Notes: generated by a model from the letters alone, not told the origin. A stretch of 23,744 nucleotides of DNA from Muribaculaceae bacterium (GCA_029051445.1 JAIDKP010000375.1:1-23744); one strand, 5' to 3'; positions 14,525-23,744 are shown, counted from the first letter of the stretch. A program made the numbers and translations.

Positions 14525-15394
14525 CTATTCGACCAGACGCACAATGCGTATGCCCAGAAGTGACCGGTCGCGCGTCAGTCGGTCTATAAGGGGCATTTCA
14601 TCAACGATAACTTTGCCTTTGGCCGATGAGGCGTTGAGCAGGTAGGGGACACCTTTGTCGTCTTTCACGATAAAGCCGAGATGCACCACGTCGAGTCCCT
14701 GCGTTTTGGTGACCAGTGCCACGATGTCGCCCTCGCGGAGCGCGCTGCGTGTGTCGCGGGAGCTGAGCGCGCGCGACTTCATCACCGGATACATGTGGTT
14801 GCGGTAGCCGATCTCGTAGGACTTGAATTTCTCAAATGTGGCCGAATCGGCGAGCGCCGCATACTTGTCGCGGTTGCGCGACATGAAGTTGAGGGTTTTT
14901 ATCTCGTCCTTGTAGCTTGGCATCCGGTTGGTCACCTCTTTGATATTGCCGCGTGCCGTGTTGTCGACAACCCAGTCGCTGAAATAGTGCAGGCGCGAGG
15001 CATATCCATGCATCTCGCCGCCGCGGTAGCGCAGGCGTTCGAGTGCGGCCGTGAAGTCGCGCCAGGAGGTGCGGTGTTGTCCGGCAGTGTAGGCCAGTGC
15101 GGTCACCACATCGACAAACGTGGTGCAATCCAGTTCATCGAGATTGACAGTGAGGTGCTCCTCGCCGTCGTTGCTCTCGAGAGTGCCGGCCACGTAAGGC
15201 GTCCCTTCAAATTTCTTCGCCAGAGTGATTATGCGCTCGTTGGGGTCGGAGATTTTCTCCGCCTCGATGAGCAGCTCGGTGATGCGGGTTGTGTCGGTTG
15301 CCTCGTTGTGGAAATTGATGAGGTTGACAGGCACTGTGCCCAGCAGAGCCGGCTGCAGCAGACAGAATATGGCCAGAAACAGGAAGAGACGCAT
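14525..15394 (-). CDS. DUF1460 family protein, putative N-acetylmuramoyl-L-alanine amidase (NlpC/P60-like fold)
   Basis: This 289-residue protein has an N-terminal signal peptide (MRLFLFLAIFCLLQPALLG). It matches DUF1460 (PF07313), a papain-like family described as a peptidoglycan amidase. The likely catalytic cysteine is Cys90 in LDELDCTTFVD. The likely histidine is His238 in LDVVHLGFIV, with NASS following at 254-257. GTPYVAGTLE near 64-73 is also characteristic. It probably acts in the periplasm or on peptidoglycan fragments. It lies 24 bases after valS and 10 before prmC, so it seems co-transcribed with translation genes, with no obvious functional link. Confidence 0.88.
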   Translation of the reverse strand: MRLFLFLAIFCLLQPALLGTVPVNLINFHNEATDTTRITELLIEAEKISDPNERIITLAKKFEGTPYVAGTLESNDGEEHLTVNLDELDCTTFVDVVTALAYTAGQHRTSWRDFTAALERLRYRGGEMHGYASRLHYFSDWVVDNTARGNIKEVTNRMPSYKDEIKTLNFMSRNRDKYAALADSATFEKFKSYEIGYRNHMYPVMKSRALSSRDTRSALREGDIVALVTKTQGLDVVHLGFIVKDDKGVPYLLNASSAKGKVIVDEMPLIDRLTRDRSLLGIRIVRLVE

Positions 15395-15418
15395 GAAGTG
15401 GGGATATGGAGGATTTGT

Positions 15419-18118
15419 TTATTTGCTTGAAAGAGCGTCGATCGAAGCCTGCAGCGAGGCGATTTTAGCCTGCGCGTCGGCCTGCTTGCGGCGTTCTGCA
15501 TCTACGACAGCCTGCGGAGCCTTGGCTGTGAACCGCTCGTTGGAGAGTTTCTTCTCGACCGAAGCAAGGAAGCCCTGTTGGTATTCAAGCTCCTTGTGCA
15601 GTTTGGCAAGCTCGGCCTCGGTGTCTACGGCACCCTCGAGCGGTACATTGAACTCGGTCGTGCCGATGATGAATGACGCTGCGGCAGCATCCTTGGCGGC
15701 GTTGAATGTCACGCCCGAGAGGTTGGCAAGTTTAGTCACGACGCTAAGCATGGGCACTGCGCCTTCGCCCTCGTCGACAACGGCCAGGGCAAGAGCCTCG
15801 CGCGGCGACAGGTTTTTAGATGCACGCACGCCACGCACTGCCGTGATGATCTCCTTGGCGCGCTCCATCGACTGGAGCTGGGCGGTGCTGTCGGCCGAGC
15901 TGCTGCGCGGCATACCGGCATACATGATAGACTCACCCTCGCGGCGGTCGGTCAGGTGCTGCCAGAGCTCCTCGGTGATAAATGGCATGAACGGGTGCAG
16001 CAGGCGAAGCAGGCTGTCGAAGAAGTCCATAGTGGCCGTCATTGTGGCGCGGTCGACAGGCTCGCCGTAGGCGGGCTTGACCATCTCGAGGTACCACGAC
16101 GAGAACTCGTCCCAGAACAGCTTGTAGACAGCCATGAGAGCCTCTGAAAGGCGGAATTTTGAGAAGAGATCCTCAATTTCGGCCACTGTAGCGTCGAGGC
16201 GGGCCTTGAACCACTCGATCGCCTGGCGTGACTCCTCGGGCTGTGAGATGGAGTCGGAGACTGTCCATCCCTGAAGCAGACGAAACGCGTTCCAGATCTT
16301 GTTGCAGAAGTTTCGGCCGTTCTCGCAGAGCTTTTCGTCAAACATGATGTCGTTGCCGGCAGGAGCCGCCTGGAGCATACCCATGCGCACGCCGTCGGCA
16401 CCGAACTGGGCGATCAGCTCGAGCGGGTCGGGCGAGTTGCCGAGCATCTTCGACATCTTGCGGCCGATCTTGTCGCGCACGATACCGGTGAAATACACGT
16501 TGTCGAACGGACGCTCGCCAACATATTCATATCCGGCCATGATCATGCGTGCGACCCAGAAGAAAATGATATCGGGGCCGGTCACAAGCGTAGCCGTCGG
16601 ATAGTAGTATTTTATCTCCTCGTTGCCGGGATTGTTGATTCCGTCGAAGAGGGTGATGGGCCAGAGCCATGAGCTGAACCAGGTGTCGAGCGCGCCTTCG
16701 TCCTGACGCAGATCCTCGGCCGTCAGAGCGGGGTTGCCCGAAGCGGCGCGCGCCTTCTCGAGAGCCTCCTCGGCATTCTCGGCCACAACAAACGTCTCAG
16801 CTTCGGGATCGCCGTAGAAATAGGCCGGTATGCGGTGTCCCCACCAGAGCTGGCGGCTGATGCACCAGTCCTGTATGTTCTCAAGCCAGAGGCGATAGGT
16901 TGTCTTGTATTTCTCGGGCACGAAGCGTATGATGTCGTCCATCACAGGGCCGAGCGAGATCTCGGCAAAATGCTTCATCTTTATGAACCACTGCAGCGAC
17001 AGACGCGGCTCGATAGGCACCTTGGTGCGTTCCGAGAGACCGATGTTGTTCACGTAATCCTCGACCTTCTCCATGAGTCCGGCGGCCTCGAGATCCTTGG
17101 CGATCTGCTCGCGCACCTCGAAGCGGTCCATGCCCACATACAGCGGCGAAGCTTCGCTCACGGTGCCGTCTTCGTTGAAAATGTCGATCGTATCGAGATT
17201 GTGGGTTTTGCCCAGCATGTAGTCATTCTTGTCGTGGGCGGGAGTAACCTTCAGACAGCCGGTGCCGAAGTCGATCTCGACATAGCGGTCCTCGATCACC
17301 GGGATCACGCGGCCGACCAGAGGCACGATCACTTTCTTCCCCTTGAGCCATGTGTTTTTAGGATCCTTGGGGTTGATGCACATTGCCGTGTCGCCCATGA
17401 TCGTCTCGGGGCGGGTCGTGGCCACGACAGCATACCGGCGGCCGTGGCTGTCGGTGTGTATCACGCTCTCGTCAGTCACCTCGCCGCTCATGTCGTCGTC
17501 GGCGATATAGTAGCGCAGATAGTAGAGCTTGGCTTTCTCCTCGACGTAGAACACCTCGTCATCCGATATCGCGGTGCGGTTCTCCGGATCCCAGTTCACC
17601 ATGCGCAGGCCACGGTATATAAGTCCCTTGTCATAGAGATCGCAGAACACCTTGATCACCGAGCGCGAGCGGGGCTCGTCCATGGTGAACGCCGTGCGCT
17701 CCCAGTCGCACGAGGCTCCGAGCTTGCGCAGCTGCTGCAGGATGATGCCGCCGTATTTCTCGGTCCACTCCCAGGCGTGACGCAGAAACTCCTCGCGGGT
17801 GATATCGGTCTTCTTGATGCCCATCTCTTTGAGTTTGGCGATCACTTTGGTCTCGGTCGATATCGAGGCGTGGTCGGTACCGGGCACCCAGAGGGCGTTC
17901 TTTCCCTCCATGCGCGCGCGGCGCACCAGTATGTCCTGTATCGTGTTGTTGAGCATATGCCCCATGTGAAGCACGCCGGTTACGTTGGGCGGCGGTATCA
18001 CTACCGTGTAGGGCTCACGGCTATCGGGTGTGGAGTGGAATAGATTGTGTTTAAGCCAATAGGCATACCATTTGTCCTCTACCTCTCCGGGGACATATTT
18101 TGTGGCTAATTCGCTCAT
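15419..18118 (-). CDS. valS: valyl-tRNA synthetase
   Basis: This 899-residue class I synthetase charges tRNA-Val in the cytosol. The ATP-binding HIGH motif is HMGH (51-54), within [26 protein letters not shown] follows. The KMSKS loop is KMSKM (554-558), in [16 protein letters not shown]. The editing domain sits between them (including [13 protein letters not shown]). The last ~65 residues form the coiled-coil arm typical of ValRS ([22 protein letters not shown] and onward). The ATG at 18118 ([17 protein letters not shown]) matches the usual N-terminus. The frame is open ten codons further upstream, but that stretch is leader sequence. It heads the series valS-DUF1460-prmC-recX-comF. Confidence 0.98.
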   Translation of the reverse strand: MSELATKYVPGEVEDKWYAYWLKHNLFHSTPDSREPYTVVIPPPNVTGVLHMGHMLNNTIQDILVRRARMEGKNALWVPGTDHASISTETKVIAKLKEMGIKKTDITREEFLRHAWEWTEKYGGIILQQLRKLGASCDWERTAFTMDEPRSRSVIKVFCDLYDKGLIYRGLRMVNWDPENRTAISDDEVFYVEEKAKLYYLRYYIADDDMSGEVTDESVIHTDSHGRRYAVVATTRPETIMGDTAMCINPKDPKNTWLKGKKVIVPLVGRVIPVIEDRYVEIDFGTGCLKVTPAHDKNDYMLGKTHNLDTIDIFNEDGTVSEASPLYVGMDRFEVREQIAKDLEAAGLMEKVEDYVNNIGLSERTKVPIEPRLSLQWFIKMKHFAEISLGPVMDDIIRFVPEKYKTTYRLWLENIQDWCISRQLWWGHRIPAYFYGDPEAETFVVAENAEEALEKARAASGNPALTAEDLRQDEGALDTWFSSWLWPITLFDGINNPGNEEIKYYYPTATLVTGPDIIFFWVARMIMAGYEYVGERPFDNVYFTGIVRDKIGRKMSKMLGNSPDPLELIAQFGADGVRMGMLQAAPAGNDIMFDEKLCENGRNFCNKIWNAFRLLQGWTVSDSISQPEESRQAIEWFKARLDATVAEIEDLFSKFRLSEALMAVYKLFWDEFSSWYLEMVKPAYGEPVDRATMTATMDFFDSLLRLLHPFMPFITEELWQHLTDRREGESIMYAGMPRSSSADSTAQLQSMERAKEIITAVRGVRASKNLSPREALALAVVDEGEGAVPMLSVVTKLANLSGVTFNAAKDAAAASFIIGTTEFNVPLEGAVDTEAELAKLHKELEYQQGFLASVEKKLSNERFTAKAPQAVVDAERRKQADAQAKIASLQASIDALSSK

Positions 18119-18167
18119 GTGGGATTTTGATTTTCTGTTGACAGGCATATCTGCCCGAAGATGAATG

Positions 18168-18175
18168 CAAAGATA
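18168..18175 (-). promoter_or_regulatory. putative -7 promoter element for valS
   Basis: The minus strand reads TATCTTTG, a full match to TAnnTTTG, 49 bases before the valS ATG at 18118. It is the same octamer as before the symporter. No clear -33 element is seen. Confidence 0.5.
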
Positions 18176-18186
18176 ATAAGATTTAC

Positions 18187-18194
18187 TAAATTTG
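18187..18194 (+). promoter_or_regulatory. putative -7 promoter element for tsaD-cinA
   Basis: The plus strand reads TAAATTTG, a full match to TAnnTTTG. It lies 11 bases from the divergent valS element and about 160 bases before the tsaD ATG. If used, the tsaD leader would contain the palindromic repeats at 18235-18323. No clear -33 element is seen. Confidence 0.35.
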
Positions 18195-18234
18195 TGTGTC
18201 TTGAAAGCGTGTCAAACGCGGCATCGCATTCAGG

Positions 18235-18323
18235 AGTAGGGACGCACGGCTCGCGGCCTCCGCACCCCACGGTCCATCGGCAATTAACATACTCGACAGT
18301 AGGGACGCACGGCTCGTGCGTCC
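18235..18323. repeat. two copies of an intergenic repeat, one a perfect palindromic hairpin
   Basis: The 19-base sequence AGTAGGGACGCACGGCTCG occurs at 18235-18253 and again, identically, at 18298-18316. In the second copy it continues into a perfect hairpin at 18303-18323: a 9-bp stem GGACGCACG / CGTGCGTCC with loop GCT. In the first copy the right arm has diverged (CGGCCTCCGCA). The two copies are 63 bases apart, both between divergent valS and tsaD. The layout resembles REP-type dispersed palindromes. Confidence 0.75.
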
Positions 18324-18353
18324 GAAAAACAAAATACGATTCATTTTTCATAA

Positions 18354-19397
18354 ATGGAAGATAACAGACAGTCACAAAATAAACCCGTTGTGGTTCTCGG
18401 CATAGAGTCATCGTGCGACGACACATCGGCAGCAGTTGTTGTCGACGGGATTCTGCGGTCAAACATCATTGCCTCGCAGAGCGTGCACGAGGAGTATGGA
18501 GGCGTGGTGCCGGAGCTTGCGTCGCGCGCTCATCAGCAGAACATCGTCCCGGTGGTCGACACCGCGTTGCGGCGTGCCGGCATCGAGGCCGCCGACCTGT
18601 CGGCCATTGCTTTCACGCGCGGTCCCGGGCTGCTCGGGTCGCTTCTTGTGGGCACTTCGTTTGCCAAGGGGCTGTCGCTTGCGCTGAGGGTGCCGATAGT
18701 CGATGTCAACCATCTCCACGGTCATGTCCTTGCTCATTTCATACGCCAAAATCCCGATGACGCAGTACCTGAGTTCCCATTCCTGTGTATGCTTGTCTCC
18801 GGAGGAAACTCACAGCTCATACTTGTGCGCGACTACTTCGACATGGAGGTGATCGGACGCACCATCGACGATGCGGCAGGCGAAGCCTTCGACAAGTGTG
18901 CCAAGGTGATGGGACTGCCTTATCCGGGCGGCCCGCACATAGACCGTCTTGCTGCCGAAGGCGATCCCGGGCGCTTCAGTTTTGCCAAGCCGCGCATACA
19001 GGGGCTTGACTACAGCTTCAGCGGTCTTAAGACATCGTTTCTCTACACCCTGCGCGACGAGACAAAGCTCAACCCTCGGTTTGTAGAGGAGAATATGCCC
19101 GATCTTGCCGCAAGCCTCCAGCACACGATCATCGACATACTCATGGGCAAGCTCGCGCGCGCCGTCAAGGAGACCGGAGTGAAGACCGTGGCGATCGGCG
19201 GCGGTGTCTCTGCCAATTCCGGAGTGCGGAAGGCGGTGGCCGACTTCTGCGCCGACCGCGGCATCAGGGCATTCATTCCGCCCCGTGCTTTCACCACCGA
19301 CAATGCCGCCATGGTAGCTACGGCCGGATATTTCAAGTACCTCAACCGCGAGTTCTGCCCTTATAACGCGACACCCTATGCCCGAGTCACGATATGA
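18354..19397 (+). CDS. tsaD: tRNA N6-adenosine threonylcarbamoyltransferase
   Basis: This 347-residue protein transfers threonylcarbamoyl to A37 of ANN-decoding tRNAs together with TsaB and TsaE. The N-terminal ASKHA fold signature is VLGIESSCDDTSAAVV (14-29). Metal-binding histidines lie in NHLHGH (His120 and His124). Other conserved stretches are RGPGLLGSLLVGTSFAKGL, LVSGGNSQL, DDAAGEAFDK, and GGVSANSG near the C-terminus. No strong Shine-Dalgarno precedes ATG 18354; the leader is AT-rich, as is common in this phylum. Its TGA overlaps the cinA ATG (ATGA), so the two are coupled. It is transcribed away from valS. Confidence 0.97.
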   Translation: MEDNRQSQNKPVVVLGIESSCDDTSAAVVVDGILRSNIIASQSVHEEYGGVVPELASRAHQQNIVPVVDTALRRAGIEAADLSAIAFTRGPGLLGSLLVGTSFAKGLSLALRVPIVDVNHLHGHVLAHFIRQNPDDAVPEFPFLCMLVSGGNSQLILVRDYFDMEVIGRTIDDAAGEAFDKCAKVMGLPYPGGPHIDRLAAEGDPGRFSFAKPRIQGLDYSFSGLKTSFLYTLRDETKLNPRFVEENMPDLAASLQHTIIDILMGKLARAVKETGVKTVAIGGGVSANSGVRKAVADFCADRGIRAFIPPRAFTTDNAAMVATAGYFKYLNREFCPYNATPYARVTI

Positions 19398-20638
19398 AAG
19401 TCTCGATTATTGTCATAGGCGACGAGTTGCTGATAGGGCAGGTCACCGATACTAACTCGGGCTTCCTTGCCCGCACGATGCGGCCGGCAGGATGGACGGT
19501 CGTCGATGTCGATGTCGTTCCCGATGACAACGACCGTATACGCCATGCTGTTGCAGCGGCTCTTGAGCGTGCCGACGTCGTCCTCACCACAGGCGGGCTC
19601 GGCCCCACCAAAGACGACATAACCAAGCAGGCGCTCATGGATGTCTTCGGCGGCGAACTTTATCGCGACGAGGCTGTCGAGGCCAATGTGCGCGAGGTCG
19701 TGGGCAAACGCGGCATACGCCTCAACTCGCTCACTGCCGACCAGGCGCTTGTACCCACATCGTGCCGTGTCATACAGAACCGGCTCGGCACAGCTCCGAT
19801 TATGGTCTTTGAGCGCGACGGCAAGACACTTGTGGCAATGCCCGGTGTGCCGTTCGAGACACGCGGCATGTTTACTTCCGAGGTATTCCCGATGCTCATG
19901 AGCCGCTATGCCCCCGACATAAACCTGCGCAGCGACGTTGTCCAGGCAGTCGGCATAACCGAGAGCGACCTTGCGATCAGGCTTTCGTCGTGGGAGGAGA
20001 GTCTGCCGACGTTCCTGCACCTCGCCTATCTGCCCCAGCCGGGCCTTATACGTCTGCGCCTCGACGGATCGCATACCGATCGTGCGATGCTCGATGTTGA
20101 GATGAACCGGCGGCGTGCCGAACTGATCACGCTTGTCGGCGACAACCTTTTTGCCGAAAAAGATATAACTCCTGCCGCCTACCTTGTCGAGCTGCTTGGT
20201 GAGCGCGGACTGAAAGTCGCTACAGCCGAGAGCTGCACCGGAGGTTCGGTCTCGGCTGCGATAACATCGGTACCCGGGGCAAGCGCCGTCATGCAGGGAG
20301 CTGTAGTCTCCTACAGCAACGATGTCAAGACCGGAGTCCTCGGGGTCGCCCCGGAAGCCATAGCGGCCGAGGGGGCTGTCAGCGCCCCTGTCGTGGAGCA
20401 GATGGCCGCGGGAGTGGCACGGCTTTGCGGAGCCGACTGCGCTATCGCCACATCGGGCGTGGCGGGACCGGGCGGAGGCACCCCCGACAAGCCGGTAGGC
20501 ACTGTATGGATCTGCATCCTCACTCCGGCTGGAAAGCTGTCGTGGTGCAGTCATTTCCCCGGCGACCGTGCGCGCGTTGTCGACCGCACTGTCATGACGT
20601 CACTTGTAAAGCTCTGCACTGCCATAAAGAAACTCTGA
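19394..20638 (+). CDS. cinA: CinA family protein (nicotinamide-nucleotide amidohydrolase)
   Basis: This is a 414-residue, full-length two-domain CinA. The N-terminal MoCF-like domain (COG1058) has IVIGDELLIGQVTDTNSGFL and TTGGLGPTKDDITKQAL. The C-terminal deamidase domain has AESCTGGSVSAA (around 278-289), YSNDVKTGVLGV, and SGVAGPGGGTPDKPVGTVW. The C-terminal domain in characterised homologues converts NMN to nicotinate mononucleotide, recycling pyridine nucleotide. The N-terminal domain is linked to ADP-ribose pyrophosphatase activity. In some bacteria the gene belongs to competence regulons, and comF and recX are also in this window. Start ATG 19394 overlaps the tsaD stop. Confidence 0.96.
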   Translation: MKVSIIVIGDELLIGQVTDTNSGFLARTMRPAGWTVVDVDVVPDDNDRIRHAVAAALERADVVLTTGGLGPTKDDITKQALMDVFGGELYRDEAVEANVREVVGKRGIRLNSLTADQALVPTSCRVIQNRLGTAPIMVFERDGKTLVAMPGVPFETRGMFTSEVFPMLMSRYAPDINLRSDVVQAVGITESDLAIRLSSWEESLPTFLHLAYLPQPGLIRLRLDGSHTDRAMLDVEMNRRRAELITLVGDNLFAEKDITPAAYLVELLGERGLKVATAESCTGGSVSAAITSVPGASAVMQGAVVSYSNDVKTGVLGVAPEAIAAEGAVSAPVVEQMAAGVARLCGADCAIATSGVAGPGGGTPDKPVGTVWICILTPAGKLSWCSHFPGDRARVVDRTVMTSLVKLCTAIKKL

Positions 20639-20676
20639 GCCGGGCGACATTGTTGTTGTAAAATTAAATCACTTCA

Positions 20677-23600
20677 TTGATCACAATATATAAGGCTTCG
20701 GCCGGGTCCGGAAAAACATTCACTCTTGCGCTGCGCTATATCTCGCTGATAATAGGGTGGCGCGACAGTGCCACAGGTCTCTGGCGCCTCAACAATCCGG
20801 CCATGCCGGCTCCGGCCCGTCACAGGTCGATACTTGCGGTGACATTCACCAACAAGGCTACCGCCGAGATGAAGACGCGCATTGTCGAGACACTATCCTC
20901 GCTGTCGGCCGACGATTGTTCGCCCGACAATCCTTATATGGCGAGACTGCTCGAGATTTTCGCGCCTGCCTCATGCCGCGACATCTCGTTTGCCGCCCGT
21001 CGTGCGCTCATGCAGCTGCTGTTTGACTTCGGCGCGTTTAATGTCTCCACCATCGACTCGTTTTTCCAGACGGTGCTCCGCACATTCGCCAGAGAGCTGA
21101 ACCTGCCCGACAACTATCGCATACAGCTCAATCAGCGCGAGGCCATCGACAGTGCGGTCCACGACATGCTCGACGTGATCAACAGCAATTCACCTTACTT
21201 CCCCGATTCATCCGACCCGGCGAGTGTTGGCCGCAAGGCAAGGCTGAGAGAGTGGATACTTGCATTCATGGAGTCGAGAATGTCGGAGGGAAAAGCCTTT
21301 AACCTTTTCAACCGGGCCACATCGACATTCGCAGGGTTGTCCGAGAGACTTTCGATACTTTTCAACGAGACATATAAGCTCCATGCCGAAGATATCGACC
21401 GATGGTTTGACGCCGACTCGGGGGAGCGTGTCATAAAACTGCGTGAGGCGCTGAAGCAGCGTCTTGCGGTTCTGCGCAAAGACCTCGCCGCACGCACTGG
21501 CGCGTTGCTCGATCTCACCGCGCCTATGGGCGACAAAGTCATTAGCCGTAACCTCATGGCGGCAATGAAGCAGTGGGTAAAGGGAAAGCCTGCGACCGGA
21601 TCCACCCCGCAGTCGGCTGCCGACGGCGACACGAAAGCGTGTGTCTACAGCACATTCAAAAACGACCATGCTCTCATCGAAAGCATAGCCCGGGTGTGCA
21701 GGGAAAACATCGACGACCAGCAGCAGATCACAAACATCCGCTTTCTGCTCGACAATCTTTACCCGCTCGGACTTTTCGGCGAGATGCGGCGCCATCTTGA
21801 AAAATATTGCCGTGAGGAAAACATGGTGTTGCAGAGCAATACCAACGATTTTCTTTCGCGCATCATATCTACCGAGGAGGAAGCGCCATTCATCTACGAG
21901 CGACTCGGACTCAGGCTGCAGCATTTTCTGCTTGATGAGTTCCAGGACACATCGGCCATGCAGTGGCGCATTCTGCGTCCGCTCATTCTGGAGAGTCTCA
22001 GCAAGGGGAATGACAACCTTATAATCGGTGACGGCAAGCAGAGTATATATGGTTTCCGCAATACTGATTTCAGGCTGCTCAACCACATCGTGGCCGAGGA
22101 GATCGGAGAGCGTCACTTCCATATCGACGACAGGGGAAGCAATGCGGGCGAGAACGTAAACTACCGTTCCGCGCACGATATAGTGCGTTTCAACAACGCT
22201 GTTTTCGATGCGATATCATCGGTCTACAATCTCACTCCGGCCGATTCAGGCGTTTCGGTCTACCACGGTGCGGTTCAGGAGCTGGCCGACAGCACACGCG
22301 GCGTTCCCGGCTATATTGATATTTCTTTTATCGGAAAAGTAAAAGACGACGAGGCGGCATCATTCACCGATATGGCGCTGAGCCGGATGCTCGACGGAGT
22401 GAAACGTCAGCTTCGGGCCGGATACCGTCCGCATCAGATCGCGGTTCTTGTGCGCAAGAGAGCCGAGGGAGAGATCGTTGTCAAGCACCTTCTGAATGCT
22501 ATGCTGACTCCCGAATGGGGCGATCTGCCACAGGTGCAGGTCATGTCGTCCGATGCGTTGCTTGTCGGTGAGTCGCCGTTGGTGAAAATGATTGTGGCGC
22601 GGCTTCGCATGCTCCTCACGCCTCCTGTGCCTTGCGACGAAGCCGATGCCGGCCGGAAGTACCCTGTCGTGACGCAGCGCGATCTAACACGTCTGGTCAA
22701 CCGCTATCACATGCACCTCTTTGCTTCGGGGGGCGATACCGAAACGGCGCTTGGTGCCGCGGTAGCCGAGTGTTCGCCCAGGCTTGCGGAGTCTGTCGGA
22801 GAAGACGATGCCGACGACCGGCTGCTTTCATCGCCGACATCCAATCTCGTCACCATGACAGAGCGTATAGTGCGCGAGGCGATGGAAGATATGAGGGGGC
22901 GCGACGACTCTTCCGATGTGACAGAGATCCACAACGTATATCTTGCCGCATTCATGGATCAGGTCTGTGAGTACTCATCGCGTTCAGGCAACGATCTGCG
23001 GGGATTTCTCGAGTGGTGGGATTCCAGACGGGAGACACAGAGCATCAATGTTCCGGGCGATGTCGATGCCATAAATGTGCTTACTATACACAAGGCAAAA
23101 GGACTTGAGTTTCCCTGTGTGCATATTCCGTTTCTCACTTTCGCCATGACCGAGTCCTCGACGGCCTATAAGCGCAGCTACAGCTGGTATGAGACCGATA
23201 TGATTCCAGGCATAGATCCGGAGCTCATACCGCCGTATATTCCTCTCGAAAACACTTCGCAGCTTGCATCGATGCCCGGAGCGTTTGCCAACGGATACAG
23301 GAAATTTGTCGACGGACAGTATATCGACAATATAAACCTTCTGTATGTGGCGCTCACGCGCCCGACCCGGGAGTTGGTGGTGACGGCGCTTACAGGCGAC
23401 CGCAGCGAGACGGTTGGCGACGCTCTTCTCAAAGCTGTGGCAAAGGCTTCTGTGGAGACTGTGCTCAAGCACGATCTTGCATCGATGCTGACACCTGAAA
23501 ACAGGCTTGTTATTGGAACCCCCACGCCGCCACCTGTAAAAAAACGTGTTGCAGGATCCGAGTTCATGCCGCCTTATGCCACACGCGATAACGACCGGAT

Positions 23601-23744
23601 GCTTGAGATTACGAGGATTCACGACCGCTATATAAGGGATTTCAGTAACCCGGCCGACCGTTATCTGTTTGTGAAGCGTGTGCTTGCGGCGACAAGGAGT
23701 ATTGCCACCCTCTCCTCCTCTGTGCGACGCGAGGCGCATACTGT
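20677..23744 (+). CDS. UvrD/AddA-like helicase-nuclease, partial (3' end missing)
   Basis: This is a superfamily 1 helicase of the RecB/AddA type, for double-strand break processing. 1022 codons are visible. Motifs in order are: Walker A KASAGSGKTFT (Gly10-Thr14), motif Ia TFTNKATAEMK, motif II LLDEFQDTS (418-426), motif III IIGDGKQSIYGFR (449-461), motif IV VNYRS, motif V VLTIHKAKGLEF (801-812), and motif VI LYVALTR (889-895). A C-terminal PD-(D/E)xK nuclease domain is expected by family but lies mostly beyond the edge. An in-frame TAA at 20665-20667 and no ATG before the conserved ITIYKASAGSGKT leave TTG 20677 as the only plausible start. It lies 38 bases after cinA. Homologues in this phylum are often annotated simply as UvrD-helicase domain protein. 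The AddB-type partner would be outside the window. Confidence 0.93.
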   Translation, partial: MITIYKASAGSGKTFTLALRYISLIIGWRDSATGLWRLNNPAMPAPARHRSILAVTFTNKATAEMKTRIVETLSSLSADDCSPDNPYMARLLEIFAPASCRDISFAARRALMQLLFDFGAFNVSTIDSFFQTVLRTFARELNLPDNYRIQLNQREAIDSAVHDMLDVINSNSPYFPDSSDPASVGRKARLREWILAFMESRMSEGKAFNLFNRATSTFAGLSERLSILFNETYKLHAEDIDRWFDADSGERVIKLREALKQRLAVLRKDLAARTGALLDLTAPMGDKVISRNLMAAMKQWVKGKPATGSTPQSAADGDTKACVYSTFKNDHALIESIARVCRENIDDQQQITNIRFLLDNLYPLGLFGEMRRHLEKYCREENMVLQSNTNDFLSRIISTEEEAPFIYERLGLRLQHFLLDEFQDTSAMQWRILRPLILESLSKGNDNLIIGDGKQSIYGFRNTDFRLLNHIVAEEIGERHFHIDDRGSNAGENVNYRSAHDIVRFNNAVFDAISSVYNLTPADSGVSVYHGAVQELADSTRGVPGYIDISFIGKVKDDEAASFTDMALSRMLDGVKRQLRAGYRPHQIAVLVRKRAEGEIVVKHLLNAMLTPEWGDLPQVQVMSSDALLVGESPLVKMIVARLRMLLTPPVPCDEADAGRKYPVVTQRDLTRLVNRYHMHLFASGGDTETALGAAVAECSPRLAESVGEDDADDRLLSSPTSNLVTMTERIVREAMEDMRGRDDSSDVTEIHNVYLAAFMDQVCEYSSRSGNDLRGFLEWWDSRRETQSINVPGDVDAINVLTIHKAKGLEFPCVHIPFLTFAMTESSTAYKRSYSWYETDMIPGIDPELIPPYIPLENTSQLASMPGAFANGYRKFVDGQYIDNINLLYVALTRPTRELVVTALTGDRSETVGDALLKAVAKASVETVLKHDLASMLTPENRLVIGTPTPPPVKKRVAGSEFMPPYATRDNDRMLEITRIHDRYIRDFSNPADRYLFVKRVLAATRSIATLSSSVRREAHT

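Noticed and set aside
16835..18043. 402-residue plus-strand open frame opposite valS
   Set aside because: Lies fully antisense to the well-supported valS; His/Val/Leu-rich composition typical of mirror frames in GC-rich genes.
18115..18462. 115-residue minus-strand frame containing REPCVPT-like repeats
   Set aside because: It is the translation of the intergenic palindromic repeats and of the tsaD start region, not a gene.
19376..20554. 392-residue minus-strand open frame opposite cinA
   Set aside because: Antisense shadow of cinA with no family resemblance.
21208..22176. 322-residue minus-strand frame opposite the helicase
   Set aside because: Antisense to conserved helicase motifs; no homology recognised.

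Overview
The window looks like a chromosomal segment of a high-GC member of the order Bacteroidales, plausibly a Muribaculaceae-type gut bacterium. The order is supported by three things: protein families typical of Bacteroidota (a GH38 mannosidase with a C-terminal discoidin-like domain, a Plug/beta-barrel outer-membrane protein, a DUF1460-type amidase); several upstream sequences matching the Bacteroidota -7 promoter consensus TAnnTTTG; and the general lack of strong Shine-Dalgarno sequences. The family-level guess is inference. No rRNA, tRNA or CRISPR array was seen.

Layout. (1) 2-1405 (+): C-terminal part of a GH38 alpha-mannosidase, cut by the left edge. (2) 1432-8659 (-): a tightly packed series with short gaps or 4-base overlaps. 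In transcription order it holds a dicarboxylate/amino-acid:cation symporter, two tandem rhomboid proteases, then a THUMP-type RNA methyltransferase, purD, an integral membrane protein of unknown function and folA. A -7-like box inside the end of the second rhomboid gene suggests that the methyltransferase-purD-membrane protein-folA set has its own promoter. (3) 8660-12461: an AT-richer accessory-looking island. It holds a non-coding stretch with several hairpins, a small six-cysteine Gly/Ser-tailed protein (-), and a divergent 997-residue outer-membrane beta-barrel protein (+). This is the most unusual part of the window. (4) 12462-18118 (-): valS, a DUF1460 amidase, prmC, recX and comF, probably one transcription unit. 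(5) 18119-18353: a divergent intergenic region with back-to-back -7-like boxes and a repeated palindromic sequence. (6) 18354-23744 (+): tsaD and cinA, coupled by ATGA, then a UvrD/AddA-type helicase that starts with TTG and runs off the right edge.

Function. Most of the window is housekeeping: translation and its quality (valS, tsaD, prmC, the rRNA methyltransferase), purine and folate metabolism (purD, folA), NAD and DNA-damage related genes (cinA, recX, the helicase) and cell-wall turnover (DUF1460). The island at 8660-12461 differs in base composition, has no recognisable housekeeping role, and pairs a secreted-looking or processed-looking cysteine-rich peptide with an orphan outer-membrane barrel. 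That pair is the best candidate here for something undescribed, but its function is not established by the sequence.
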